Shown piece after piece: positions 8,219 through 15,892 of a DNA stretch of 64,000 nt. Under the pieces are notes generated by a model. It did no database searches and was not told the DNA's origin. It saw only the letters and a list, made by a program, of their open reading frames with translations. A program made the position numbers and the translations under genes. Source of the DNA: Bacteroidota bacterium (GTDB lineage Bacteria; Bacteroidota; Bacteroidia; Bacteroidales; Lentimicrobiaceae); assembly GCA_023441805.1 (NCBI GenBank), contig JAEZNO010000003.1:46098-110097 (forward strand), read 5' to 3'. Position 1 is the first letter of the stretch. The number at the start of each line of letters is the position of its first letter.

Positions 8219-10183
8219 ATGCGAACATTTGATGATATATGTTTTACACCATACGGATATTCATTTCTCGGACAAAAAGTGTTCTCGAATGATTTGATCA
8301 AATGGAACTTTATTAATAACAATGGTGACACCTTAAAGATTAAATCGGATGCACAAACCAATGATAACTGGCTCTTTTATATGGGGCCGCAATCAGACCT
8401 TCAGATAATTGCAACAATCGATTCAATTTCAGAATACTCTTTTATCGATTTAACAGATTCAGTGAAATATATTTCCTTTCAAGCCCAAAATCTTTCAGGA
8501 GTTAATACTTCACATCCTATTAATAATAAAAAGCTGGTATTAAGTAAGCATTACGGGTTCGTCAGTATATTTAAATTTGATGATTGTCCGAGTACATTAA
8601 CTGAATTAAAATTATTGGGAATTAAAAGTCTTCAAAAAGGTAATGTTGATTTTGGGGCAGAGGAAGTTTGGAGCATGGAGATTGGGGATGAATTTCATGA
8701 AATGCGGAGTTATAGTAATTATGGAAGTTGGTATGATTACGGAACTACCGATTGGTATATTAGAAAAGTCATTTCTAAGAGTATAAACGCTGATAGTAGC
8801 ATTACTTATAATTATCTGATGCTACATCGTATATTGTCAGGAAGTAGTATATATGGTATGGAGTTTCTAGATTCAATTTATCCCCCATACATTAGTAGTA
8901 CTACTCCTAATTATGCAAATTATTCAAAATTCAATACCACACCGGGTGGATTATTTCTCGATACGTTAAACTATTTTAAAGAAGCATATATATTCGAAGC
9001 CGGTTATTCACCATCTAAGTTATACTTTATAAAACAAAGCTTAATTCCGAACTATGATTATTATTCCGATTCATGCTACAAATATCCTAGTGGATTTCCT
9101 CATACAGAAAATAAATTTTGGACTATTAAAGGAACCGGTAGAATATATAATTATTCCTATGATACTGATGGAGGTACTTATGCTGTTGTAAGCAAAACTG
9201 AACTTAAATATTACAAGAAGGGCAATACTACCTGGGGTACTCCTTTCAGTCTTGTATTCCCACCCTTGACAGAATATCAATGTATTAAGACTGAGTCTGA
9301 ACATTTTTATTATAATCCTAATGAAAATCGAGAGGCGGGAACATTTTCAACGGAAAGCATTAGTATAGATTCAACTTATGAGCAAAATGGACTAACTTAT
9401 TATCAGAATCACCTTTCAATGCGGCAAGCTGAGAATGACTGCTTTACCCCTTATGGATATTCATTTCTTGGGCAGAAGGTCTTCTCTGATACAACAGGTT
9501 TTTTTTATTTCGTGAACAATGAAAGCGATACCCTTAGAATTAAATCAAATGCGGCTATCAATGAGAGTTGGGTGTTTCTTGAGGACACTGATAATGCTTT
9601 AAAAATAATTGCCCGCGTTGATTCTGTCAGGAACCAAACTTTTAAAGGTATTAAAGATGAGATTAAATATATTAGCTTTCAGGCTTTCAGTATGGCTGGT
9701 GATACGCTCTCTCATCCAGTAAATAGTGAAACTATGATACTTAGTCAGGATCATGGATTTGTCAGGATGTTTAGATTTGATGTCTGTCCGATGGAAATAT
9801 CAGTCTTGGAATTATGTGGAGATACCGATACTGGCCATAGGATAACTAACGTTGGGCCGAATGAAATATTCAATTTAAATCCAGGAGATGAAATCCATGA
9901 TGAATTTTTCTTTCAGGAAAATAAGCCTGCAGCTAATGTTTATACAAGGAACCAATATATACGAAAACTAATCTCAAAAACAGGAAGTTTTGATAGTGTC
10001 ATGACCTTTACTTATGATATATTGGAACATCAGGTTTACTACAACAGTGGTTCCGGCTATGGACAGGATACTTTATTTCCACACTACACGAAGGAAGTTA
10101 CGGTTGATTTCAATGATCCTGAAATTACTAAATGGAATTCTTTACCCGGAGAAGCCTATACTGATTCAATTCAAGTTACATAG
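8219..10183 (+). CDS. Main fragment of the frameshifted T9SS cargo protein
   Basis: Frame open from about 8051 to the stop at 10181-10183. The first ATG in this frame (8219) is internal, because the upstream residues FAQDWQCIKTDTEYYFGYE are still clearly protein-like and align with the second repeat (HFYYNPNENRE). It contains all of repeat 1 and most of repeat 2. It has no signal peptide or sorting domain of its own; those are on the neighbouring fragments in another frame. I recognise no enzymatic motif. Confidence 0.6.
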   Translation: MRTFDDICFTPYGYSFLGQKVFSNDLIKWNFINNNGDTLKIKSDAQTNDNWLFYMGPQSDLQIIATIDSISEYSFIDLTDSVKYISFQAQNLSGVNTSHPINNKKLVLSKHYGFVSIFKFDDCPSTLTELKLLGIKSLQKGNVDFGAEEVWSMEIGDEFHEMRSYSNYGSWYDYGTTDWYIRKVISKSINADSSITYNYLMLHRILSGSSIYGMEFLDSIYPPYISSTTPNYANYSKFNTTPGGLFLDTLNYFKEAYIFEAGYSPSKLYFIKQSLIPNYDYYSDSCYKYPSGFPHTENKFWTIKGTGRIYNYSYDTDGGTYAVVSKTELKYYKKGNTTWGTPFSLVFPPLTEYQCIKTESEHFYYNPNENREAGTFSTESISIDSTYEQNGLTYYQNHLSMRQAENDCFTPYGYSFLGQKVFSDTTGFFYFVNNESDTLRIKSNAAINESWVFLEDTDNALKIIARVDSVRNQTFKGIKDEIKYISFQAFSMAGDTLSHPVNSETMILSQDHGFVRMFRFDVCPMEISVLELCGDTDTGHRITNVGPNEIFNLNPGDEIHDEFFFQENKPAANVYTRNQYIRKLISKTGSFDSVMTFTYDILEHQVYYNSGSGYGQDTLFPHYTKEVTVDFNDPEITKWNSLPGEAYTDSIQVT

Positions 10184-10299
10184 TCGGGCTTTTCCAAGAA
10201 AATGCATATAACTCAAAGATTCTGACAGCTGAATTCAAAAAACTTAATGATACATGTTATCTGCTACCGCAGGAAACAATAAATAAAAGGTTTTATGCT

Positions 10300-10692
10300 G
10301 TGGCAGGAACAGGTGGCACTTACCATTTTTATAATGATGGAGATGGTATTCTTTCAAGGAGTGATATAAAATACTTTAGGAAAGGTGACATTACATGGGG
10401 CGTGCCATTTGATTTTACGAACGTTGGTAAAGAGGAGGGTATCAATATAAACTCTTTGATTTCCGTTTACCCTAATCCCGCAGAAGATAGAATAGTCTTT
10501 CATTTAAAAACCCCATCTGATTCAACTACTCCTCTGCTTGAAATTTATTCTCCAACCTGTAAAAGAATTACAACAATAGAATTGTCATATCCGAAAACGG
10601 AACTGAACATTGCAGCTTTTATGCGTGGAATTTACCTTTACAGGATAGCAGGTGGTAATGTTAAAGGGGCGGGGAAATTCATTAAACTTTAA
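10300..10692 (+). CDS. C-terminal fragment of the broken cargo gene: end of repeat 2 plus T9SS sorting domain
   Basis: Frame open from 10183; the first ATG/GTG-like start is at 10300 but the coding similarity begins earlier (VGLFQENAYNSKILTAEF). Residues to about 50 finish repeat 2 (YHFYNDGDG, RKGDITWGVPF). The remainder is a type-A T9SS sorting domain with VYPNPAEDRIVF and the terminal GIYLYRIAGG...KFIKL. Alone it has no export signal, so it cannot function as annotated unless the frameshift is an assembly error. Confidence 0.6.
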   Translation: MAGTGGTYHFYNDGDGILSRSDIKYFRKGDITWGVPFDFTNVGKEEGININSLISVYPNPAEDRIVFHLKTPSDSTTPLLEIYSPTCKRITTIELSYPKTELNIAAFMRGIYLYRIAGGNVKGAGKFIKL

Positions 10693-10747
10693 ACATTAGC
10701 CCTAGCCCTTAAAGTTCTGAATGGATTCAAATTTCTGTACAACCCTT

Positions 10748-11731
10748 TTATGCGAATATCCATCCATTTACTATGTAAGTGTTGAAAAGATATGTAGTCC
10801 ATACTACGTTTACTGACAATAAAAGAACTAGACTAGTCTTATATATCAAGTTAGATTTTAAATCCTGAAATAACCATAGTGTTATTGTTCCAATAAAAAT
10901 AAAAATACCAAGATCGGAAAAGTCCCATTTTGTTGAATAATTGACTAATCCACTTACTAAAATAAGAGTACCAATCTGAAAAAACCGAATATTCAGGGGG
11001 ATTTGTCGTATATAATCAAACGCTATAAATAGCAATATGTAAAAGAATGGAGAGCAAATTGTAAAGCGAAATAGGCAATGCAAACTACCGCCATGAAAAA
11101 AGACAACAAACAAACTATTACCTATCAGGTATAGGATCGATAAAACCAATAAATAATCTTTACGCGATTGATAACTTACAACCGGCTTATTTTTATTGTG
11201 AATAAACTGAGTATAAAGTAATTGAAATATGGTGATCAATAGTGGGATAGCAACTAAAAAGATTACTCCTATATTAATTCCAAAACCTTCATGCGACCAA
11301 TCTCTGAGGTTATGAGGCACTGATAAAATGTTATTCCAGTACTTTTGGACCTCAATAAATTTAAACCATCCGCCTCTTCCATAAGCGTATTGAATTAACG
11401 AGACAACCGTGGTTCCAACTAAAAGAGGTGCAATACGGCTAAGTAAGTTTAGGATTCCTGATTTAAAGTTTTTATGTTTGACTAAAAAGAAAAATTCGGT
11501 TCCAATTATTGATAGTAGTAAAAAGGTAAAAGATGGCCTTGTCAATGAGGCTAAAAAGAAACCTAAAAAGTAAATCCAGTATCTCCTTTTCATCAAGCCC
11601 AAGACACCAATGGTAACCGTAATCATGTATGTTGCTTCGGTGTAAGGAATGAGAAAAATGATTATGCTCGGCAAACTAAGACTAAGAATTACGTTTGTTA
11701 TATAATTTTTCGATTCAGAAAGTAGTCTCAA
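10748..11731 (-). CDS. C-terminal fragment of the split GT-C glycosyltransferase
   Basis: A 327-aa polytopic membrane segment (about eight to nine hydrophobic stretches) without a plausible start. The frame continues upstream of the first codon into YALFSIAIIILL, which belongs to the same protein. The annotated Met is a TTG inside a membrane helix. It contains no catalytic motif of its own; the acidic motif is on the N-terminal fragment. Confidence 0.6.
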   Translation of the reverse strand: MRLLSESKNYITNVILSLSLPSIIIFLIPYTEATYMITVTIGVLGLMKRRYWIYFLGFFLASLTRPSFTFLLLSIIGTEFFFLVKHKNFKSGILNLLSRIAPLLVGTTVVSLIQYAYGRGGWFKFIEVQKYWNNILSVPHNLRDWSHEGFGINIGVIFLVAIPLLITIFQLLYTQFIHNKNKPVVSYQSRKDYLLVLSILYLIGNSLFVVFFHGGSLHCLFRFTICSPFFYILLFIAFDYIRQIPLNIRFFQIGTLILVSGLVNYSTKWDFSDLGIFIFIGTITLWLFQDLKSNLIYKTSLVLLLSVNVVWTTYLFNTYIVNGWIFA

Positions 11732-11811
11732 AAGAAGAATGATTGCAATTGAGAAGAGTGCGTAATTTAAAAACAGGATTCCAATAGGCGGAAGAAAAGA
11801 AATTTTCCATA

Positions 11812-12099
11812 TTAAAGGAAACAGCGAAAAAAAGCAAAGGAGTATTCTCCACCTATTTTATCAGCATTGTAACCAAACTTTTTTAATTTAAAATAATGCC
11901 TTCCATCCCATCGAATGTAATTATCATTTGTAACTTTCTCATATGGTTTACTGACAAGTTTTCTTTCTGCGTTTTTGTTCTGCCAATTATTTGAAACTAA
12001 ACCTAAACTATTATGATAGATAGTTGGATTTTGTAATGCTAAGAATATCAGCCAAAAGCAAATCAATGTTAGCAGCTGCAGAATAATCGTATTTCTCAT
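11812..12099 (-). CDS. N-terminal fragment of the split GT-C glycosyltransferase
   Basis: A 95-aa ORF with one N-terminal membrane helix (about residues 4-23) and the periplasmic motif IRWDGRHYFKLKKFGYN, then frameshifted after YSFAFF at a T7 run and terminated six residues later. The start codon is well placed for the full gene. It is downstream of the methyltransferase/GT2 fusion on the same strand, separated by a 297-bp gap. Confidence 0.6.
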   Translation of the reverse strand: MRNTIILQLLTLICFWLIFLALQNPTIYHNSLGLVSNNWQNKNAERKLVSKPYEKVTNDNYIRWDGRHYFKLKKFGYNADKIGGEYSFAFFRCFL

Positions 12100-12173
12100 T
12101 TTAATAATAATTTTAAAAAAACCGGAATTTCATTTACAATGCTATTAAGATCGCAGATGGCCTTAGTTTTTGA

Positions 12174-12202
12174 GTTTATGCCTCAACCATAGGCATATAA
12201 AC
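12174..12202. terminator. Stem-loop in the 297-bp gap before the split GT-C gene
   Basis: GTTTATGCC pairs with GGCATATAAAC (one bulged base) around a loop of about 9 nt. It lies between the end of the MTase/GT2 gene and the start of the split GT-C gene. No strong T-run follows on either strand, so termination is uncertain; it may be an attenuator or a neutral hairpin. The rest of 12100-12396 shows nothing else I can support. Confidence 0.3.
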
Positions 12203-12396
12203 TTATCTTTTGATTGTTTATATTTCACGTGCAATTTATAACATAATTTTTAAACTGACTATATTTTTTTTGGGACTAATTGCCGTCAACGTACAGATGT
12301 TGCCTTTCAGCTGTTCAAAGCAGTTCAGGATCGCCTGTCCCGCCAATGTGACTTCATTACTCATGAGAGAGCCTTTAGCTTTTAGCCTCTAAGCCT

Positions 12397-13830
12397 TTAA
12401 AGCAGAAATTTCATCTTATTCATTGCATAAAACATCATCCTTATCAGCAACCATCCATGTGAGAATCTTGAGATGTTGGTAGAACCATAAGTGCGTGCAC
12501 GATAGCGGATAGGCACTTCAATAAGTTTCAGATTAAGTTTTGCTGATCCGAAGATAAGGTCGAAATCTCCAAATGGATCAAAATTGCCGAAGTAGGATCT
12601 GTTCTGTATCAGTTTGCGGTAGTTTGATGCGGAAAGTACCTTTGTACCACACAATGTGTCCTTTATTCGCTGTCCCAGTATCCACGAGAACATTACTGAA
12701 AAGAACTTATTACCCATCATGTTAAGGGTACGCATGGCCTCGTCTTCCATCGGATAAACCAAACGTGTTCCGTTAATATACTCACCTTTCCCGGTCGCAA
12801 TGGCATCATAAAATTTGCTAAGATCTTCAGGCGCTACCGTGAGATCAGCATCCAGTATCATCAATATATCACCTGATGCATTGTTAAATCCCAACCTTAC
12901 GGCATCACCTTTACCTTTGCCTGTTTGTACAAAATACTTAACATCACGTTTATCCTTCCACGATTCACAAACACGCTTAATTTCACCCAGTGTATTATCA
13001 GTTGATCCGCCTTCAACAAAAATGATTTCTGTGTGCTTTCCCATTTCAGGAACCCGCTTTACGGCAGCTTCAATATTCCCTTCTTCGTTACGTGCAGGTA
13101 TAATCACACTCACACTAAACTCTTTGTTTGCTGCCGGAAGCTGCTCAGGCAGACGAGCAGCTATATAACCGGTCAAACAGAATGAATTTATAATCGGGAG
13201 ATGGGCAATATACTTGTTAAAAAACCATGAAATAAGCGGAATGTAAAATGGCATCAGGTAGCGCCGCCCAGTCTTAACTACATCGAATCCTTCCAGATTT
13301 AACAGATTTACCACATCCGACCTGTTCAGCCAGTTGAGCCTGTTATGAGGCATTTTTAGCCGGAGCGATTGGGCAAGACTGAGCAATGGCTCCCATAAGA
13401 AACTATGGTAACTGATGAGGATGCGAGTGTCGGGAGTGCTGACAGTTTTAAGGCGACTGAATAATTTCTGGATATCTTCCAGATATCCCAGTGTGTCTGA
13501 AATGATTATATAATCGAAATTCTCATTTAAATTCAGATACTCGGCATCCTGCACTGAGAAATGCAAATGAGGATACTTTTCAGAAGCAATGGCAATCATT
13601 TCTGTTGAAATGTCAATCCCCACACCATATGATGGCTTCATTTCATTAAGAAGATAACCGGTGCCACATCCTATTTCGAGTACACGTGAATTTTCAGGAA
13701 TATAGAATCGGAAAAAACGAACAAGATTATCGTAATAATGCGAACTTCTTCTGATGAACTTGTCCCTGTCAGGTGCAAGTTTATCCATTGCTTCAACTAA
13801 TCGGGCTTTACTTGTAGAGGATAACATCAT
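12397..13830 (-). CDS. Fusion of SAM-dependent methyltransferase and family 2 glycosyltransferase
   Basis: Two enzymes in one chain. Residues about 20-230 form a class I methyltransferase with motif I VLEIGCGTG at 50-58, an acidic loop GVGIDIS and motif SDTLGYLEDI. Residues about 238-477 are a GT-A fold glycosyltransferase of the DPM1/polyprenyl-phosphate sugar synthase type: SVIIPARNEEGNIE, FVEGGSTDNT (DGSxDxT variant) and the metal-binding ILDADLTV with D327 and D329. The conserved RYRARTYGSTNIS near the C-terminus is also DPM1-like. No membrane helices are obvious. The likely job is making a polyprenyl-phosphate-linked hexose for the GT-C enzymes around it, with a coupled methyl transfer. 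The methyl acceptor is unknown. Confidence 0.82.
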   Translation of the reverse strand: MMLSSTSKARLVEAMDKLAPDRDKFIRRSSHYYDNLVRFFRFYIPENSRVLEIGCGTGYLLNEMKPSYGVGIDISTEMIAIASEKYPHLHFSVQDAEYLNLNENFDYIIISDTLGYLEDIQKLFSRLKTVSTPDTRILISYHSFLWEPLLSLAQSLRLKMPHNRLNWLNRSDVVNLLNLEGFDVVKTGRRYLMPFYIPLISWFFNKYIAHLPIINSFCLTGYIAARLPEQLPAANKEFSVSVIIPARNEEGNIEAAVKRVPEMGKHTEIIFVEGGSTDNTLGEIKRVCESWKDKRDVKYFVQTGKGKGDAVRLGFNNASGDILMILDADLTVAPEDLSKFYDAIATGKGEYINGTRLVYPMEDEAMRTLNMMGNKFFSVMFSWILGQRIKDTLCGTKVLSASNYRKLIQNRSYFGNFDPFGDFDLIFGSAKLNLKLIEVPIRYRARTYGSTNISRFSHGWLLIRMMFYAMNKMKFLL

Positions 13831-13860
13831 AAACTATTGTCAAAAGAAGATCCTGATTGG

Positions 13861-13868
13861 CAAATGTA
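13861..13868 (-). promoter_or_regulatory. -7 element (TACATTTG) before the MTase/GT2 gene
   Basis: On the minus strand TACATTTG matches TAnnTTTG, about 31 bp from the start codon at 13830 in the short gap after the upstream GT-C gene. No spaced -33 TTTG is evident. Confidence 0.35.
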
Positions 13869-13877
13869 CGCCAAAGT

Positions 13878-15452
13878 TCATTTGCGAGGGGTAAGAATTG
13901 CAACTTCAGTTTTTCCGAAGACTTGCTTTTCCATTGTGATGTCTTTATTTAGCATAATCAACGGCCTAAGGAAATCAACATCATAGCCGACTACCGCAAC
14001 ATTATTATCATACCTTTCTATGAGCTCTCGAAATGTTAGCGTCTGACGTTGCCAGTTTACAATGCTGTTCTTATAAGTGTCGAAAATAAACCGGTCAGGA
14101 TATGATTGCTCCAATTCGTTACTGTATTTATCGGCAGCATAGACATTACCGAAAAACATTGCAGAAACCGGTGATGGCCCCGGATTAACTGCTATTACTG
14201 CCTTTCCACTGCTACGGGCTATGTCCCAGGCCTGCTCATTTAGCTTCAGCTTGTCATTAAAATAGAGCTTCTTTTTTTGGCTTATTGAGTTCCTTGCCCC
14301 AAAATAAATCAATGGTAAGATTATAATTCCTTTTATGAGATAGTTAATAAACAGGCTTCTTCTGTATGATAAAGTCCTGTCAATTATTATTATCAGTGGA
14401 ATACAAACCAGCAATTCGTATGGCAGCAGGTATGCAACCTTTGGATGCTTGGCTGTAATTATGAACCCTGCAGCCTGTACCAGGAATACTGCCAATATAA
14501 TAATAAGATCGTTGTGTTTCTTACTTGCATTAGCTAATTTTTGTCTTATCATAAAAGCCAATAATGCCGTTGCTGTAATGATAAATATGATTGAATAGAC
14601 CGGATTGCCTTTAAAGAGCTGTATTAATGAGTCAATGTATTTTGACGAATCAATTACCGAAATATCGCCTGCGCCATAGATCCCCGAATGGATAAGCAGA
14701 TTAACGAACCACCACGCCATGCTTGGATATCGGATAACAATTGGGATTGTCAGTACGATGAAACTTATAATTGTGGTAATGAGATAAGTAAGTATATGTT
14801 TTCTTGTCCGAAGTAAAAAGATTGGAATAAGCATAAGAGGCAGAAAGATAATCTTTGACACAATTCCGAAACCCGATATCACTCCAAAAATCACTGCCCA
14901 TTTCTTTAAAGAGTATCTGTCTTGTTTAAAATACCATCCAATAGCAAAAGCAGCCAGAGTAAGTGAAGATACCATCAGCATACTTTCCTGTGATAATCTG
15001 CAAAAGCCATTATAAAGAACTAACCCTGAAATAAAGGGAGTTGCCTGAAACAAGAGGGAATAAAGCAGATTGTCGCTAAACCTGAACACTACAATTCCCA
15101 GAAAGAATATAAATGCAGAACAAAGTACAGCAACAACAATATTCAATATTCTCAGGTAGTGCTCCGGATCATTTATTACAGCCCTTGTAAGGTTTTCGCT
15201 ATCATTATGATCAACCATCCACGACACTTTTAATGCAACAGCACCAATAACCTGCATTGTGGTACCGGGGTGATCATAATGGCCGGGAGCCAGACCATTA
15301 GTGATATTAAGGGAATTGTACAGATAAGCATATGCGGGATCATAATCTCCATTGTACCATATATTGCCTCGTTCATTTATCGTATGAAGCGAAGTTATGG
15401 CAAGCAGAACCGGAATGATTAAGAGAATAACTGAGGAGATAATCCTGGTCAT
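13878..15452 (-). CDS. GT-C superfamily membrane glycosyltransferase (ArnT/PMT-like)
   Basis: A polytopic inner-membrane protein of about 525 aa with roughly ten to twelve hydrophobic segments and a soluble C-terminal tail (from about residue 400). The first periplasmic loop has GDYDPAYAY followed by APGHYDHPGTTMQ. Acidic and histidine motifs in this position are typical of GT-C enzymes using polyprenyl-phosphate sugars. I chose the start at MTRIISSVILL because it directly precedes the first helix; the frame extends 12 codons further to 15488. Neighbours supply a DPM1-like synthase, so it probably transfers that sugar to a lipid or surface glycan. The acceptor is unknown. Confidence 0.75.
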   Translation of the reverse strand: MTRIISSVILLIIPVLLAITSLHTINERGNIWYNGDYDPAYAYLYNSLNITNGLAPGHYDHPGTTMQVIGAVALKVSWMVDHNDSENLTRAVINDPEHYLRILNIVVAVLCSAFIFFLGIVVFRFSDNLLYSLLFQATPFISGLVLYNGFCRLSQESMLMVSSLTLAAFAIGWYFKQDRYSLKKWAVIFGVISGFGIVSKIIFLPLMLIPIFLLRTRKHILTYLITTIISFIVLTIPIVIRYPSMAWWFVNLLIHSGIYGAGDISVIDSSKYIDSLIQLFKGNPVYSIIFIITATALLAFMIRQKLANASKKHNDLIIILAVFLVQAAGFIITAKHPKVAYLLPYELLVCIPLIIIIDRTLSYRRSLFINYLIKGIIILPLIYFGARNSISQKKKLYFNDKLKLNEQAWDIARSSGKAVIAVNPGPSPVSAMFFGNVYAADKYSNELEQSYPDRFIFDTYKNSIVNWQRQTLTFRELIERYDNNVAVVGYDVDFLRPLIMLNKDITMEKQVFGKTEVAILTPRK

Positions 15453-15546
15453 ATCAATCTGATGAATAAATTGAGTTATATTCCACAAAGTTCAACAAAT
15501 TAACGCAAACAGGACAAATATTTGTGTTCAATTACAGCAAATTTGG

Positions 15547-15708
15547 TTACTTATATACGCTGAGATTGGGTACGATTTTAATGATAAGCAGATCTTCATT
15601 ATCAACCAGCACCTCAGAGCCGGGATCTGTTTTAAGTTTAGAAGCACGATAGCCCAAATCCTGAATAATTTTGAGATGCTGCCATCTCTTGCCTGAGCCT
15701 TGGTCAAC
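15547..15708 (-). pseudogene. Possible gene remnant in the 15.5-15.9 kb gap
   Basis: On the minus strand an open frame without a start codon reads as convincing protein: KIIQDLGYRASKLKTD then GSEVLVDNEDLLIIKI, ending in a stop at 15547-15549. A stop (TGA) precedes it at 15709-15711. It looks like the last 50 residues of a degraded protein, perhaps a GT-C relative of its neighbours. I see no identifiable family. The overlapping longer ORF in another frame is not protein-like. The remaining sequence to 15892 contains nothing else I can support. Confidence 0.3.
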
Positions 15709-15892
15709 TCAATACCAAGTCTTACCGGTTGCAAAAGAGTACAAAAATTTGATATAGAGTAGGTATGAAAGCATTCAACGAGAAAATGATGGCTAGAAAT
15801 TTGAGACATAACGTGTGATAAGTGTGGTAATTTCTTCCTTTCTTTGCATAAAGAAACTCAAACCGGTAGATATTAATCTTAAATAACTTTTT

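Larger units (their letters stand above)
8008..10692 (+). pseudogene. T9SS-exported protein with internal duplication, broken by two frameshifts
   Basis: The intact ancestor would start at 8008 (MKTIFILIFSIVCC), shift frame near 8044-8056 into ISSFAQDWQCIKTD, run to about 10165-10180, and shift again into VGLFQENAYNSK. It would end with a T9SS sorting domain (VYPNP...RGIYLYRIAGG...FIKL). Two copies of a domain of about 400 residues are recognisable: FTPYGYSFLGQKVFS occurs in both (near 8250 and 9450), and DGGTY/GTGGTYHFYNDGDG with YYKKGN.TWG or YFRKGD.TWG near both ends. It is a predicted surface or secreted protein of unknown function. Either it is decaying or two base-calling errors are present; neither shift lies in a long homopolymer. 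Confidence 0.7.
10748..12099 (-). pseudogene. GT-C type membrane glycosyltransferase split by a homopolymer frameshift
   Basis: Two minus-strand ORFs join into one protein of about 450 aa if a T is added to the T7 run complementary to 11826-11832. The reading then continues FAFF-SLFPLIWKISFLPP through to RLLSESKNY. The N-terminal part carries NYIRWDGRHYF, the RWDG.WY-like luminal motif with an acidic residue typical of PIG-V/mannosyltransferase-like GT-C enzymes. The rest is about ten hydrophobic segments. The likely role is transfer of a sugar from a polyprenyl-phosphate donor. A T7/T8 slip is a common sequencing error, but is also a phase-variation or decay route. Confidence 0.65.

Noticed and set aside
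12210..12392. 60-aa plus-strand ORF between the MTase/GT2 and split GT-C genes
   Set aside because: No homology-like pattern, no promoter, and it lies opposite the minus-strand glycan cluster; probably a chance ORF.
15528..15809. 93-aa ORF on the minus strand in the 15.5-15.9 kb gap
   Set aside because: Its translation is low-complexity and shows no protein-like pattern; an overlapping frame gives a more convincing remnant.
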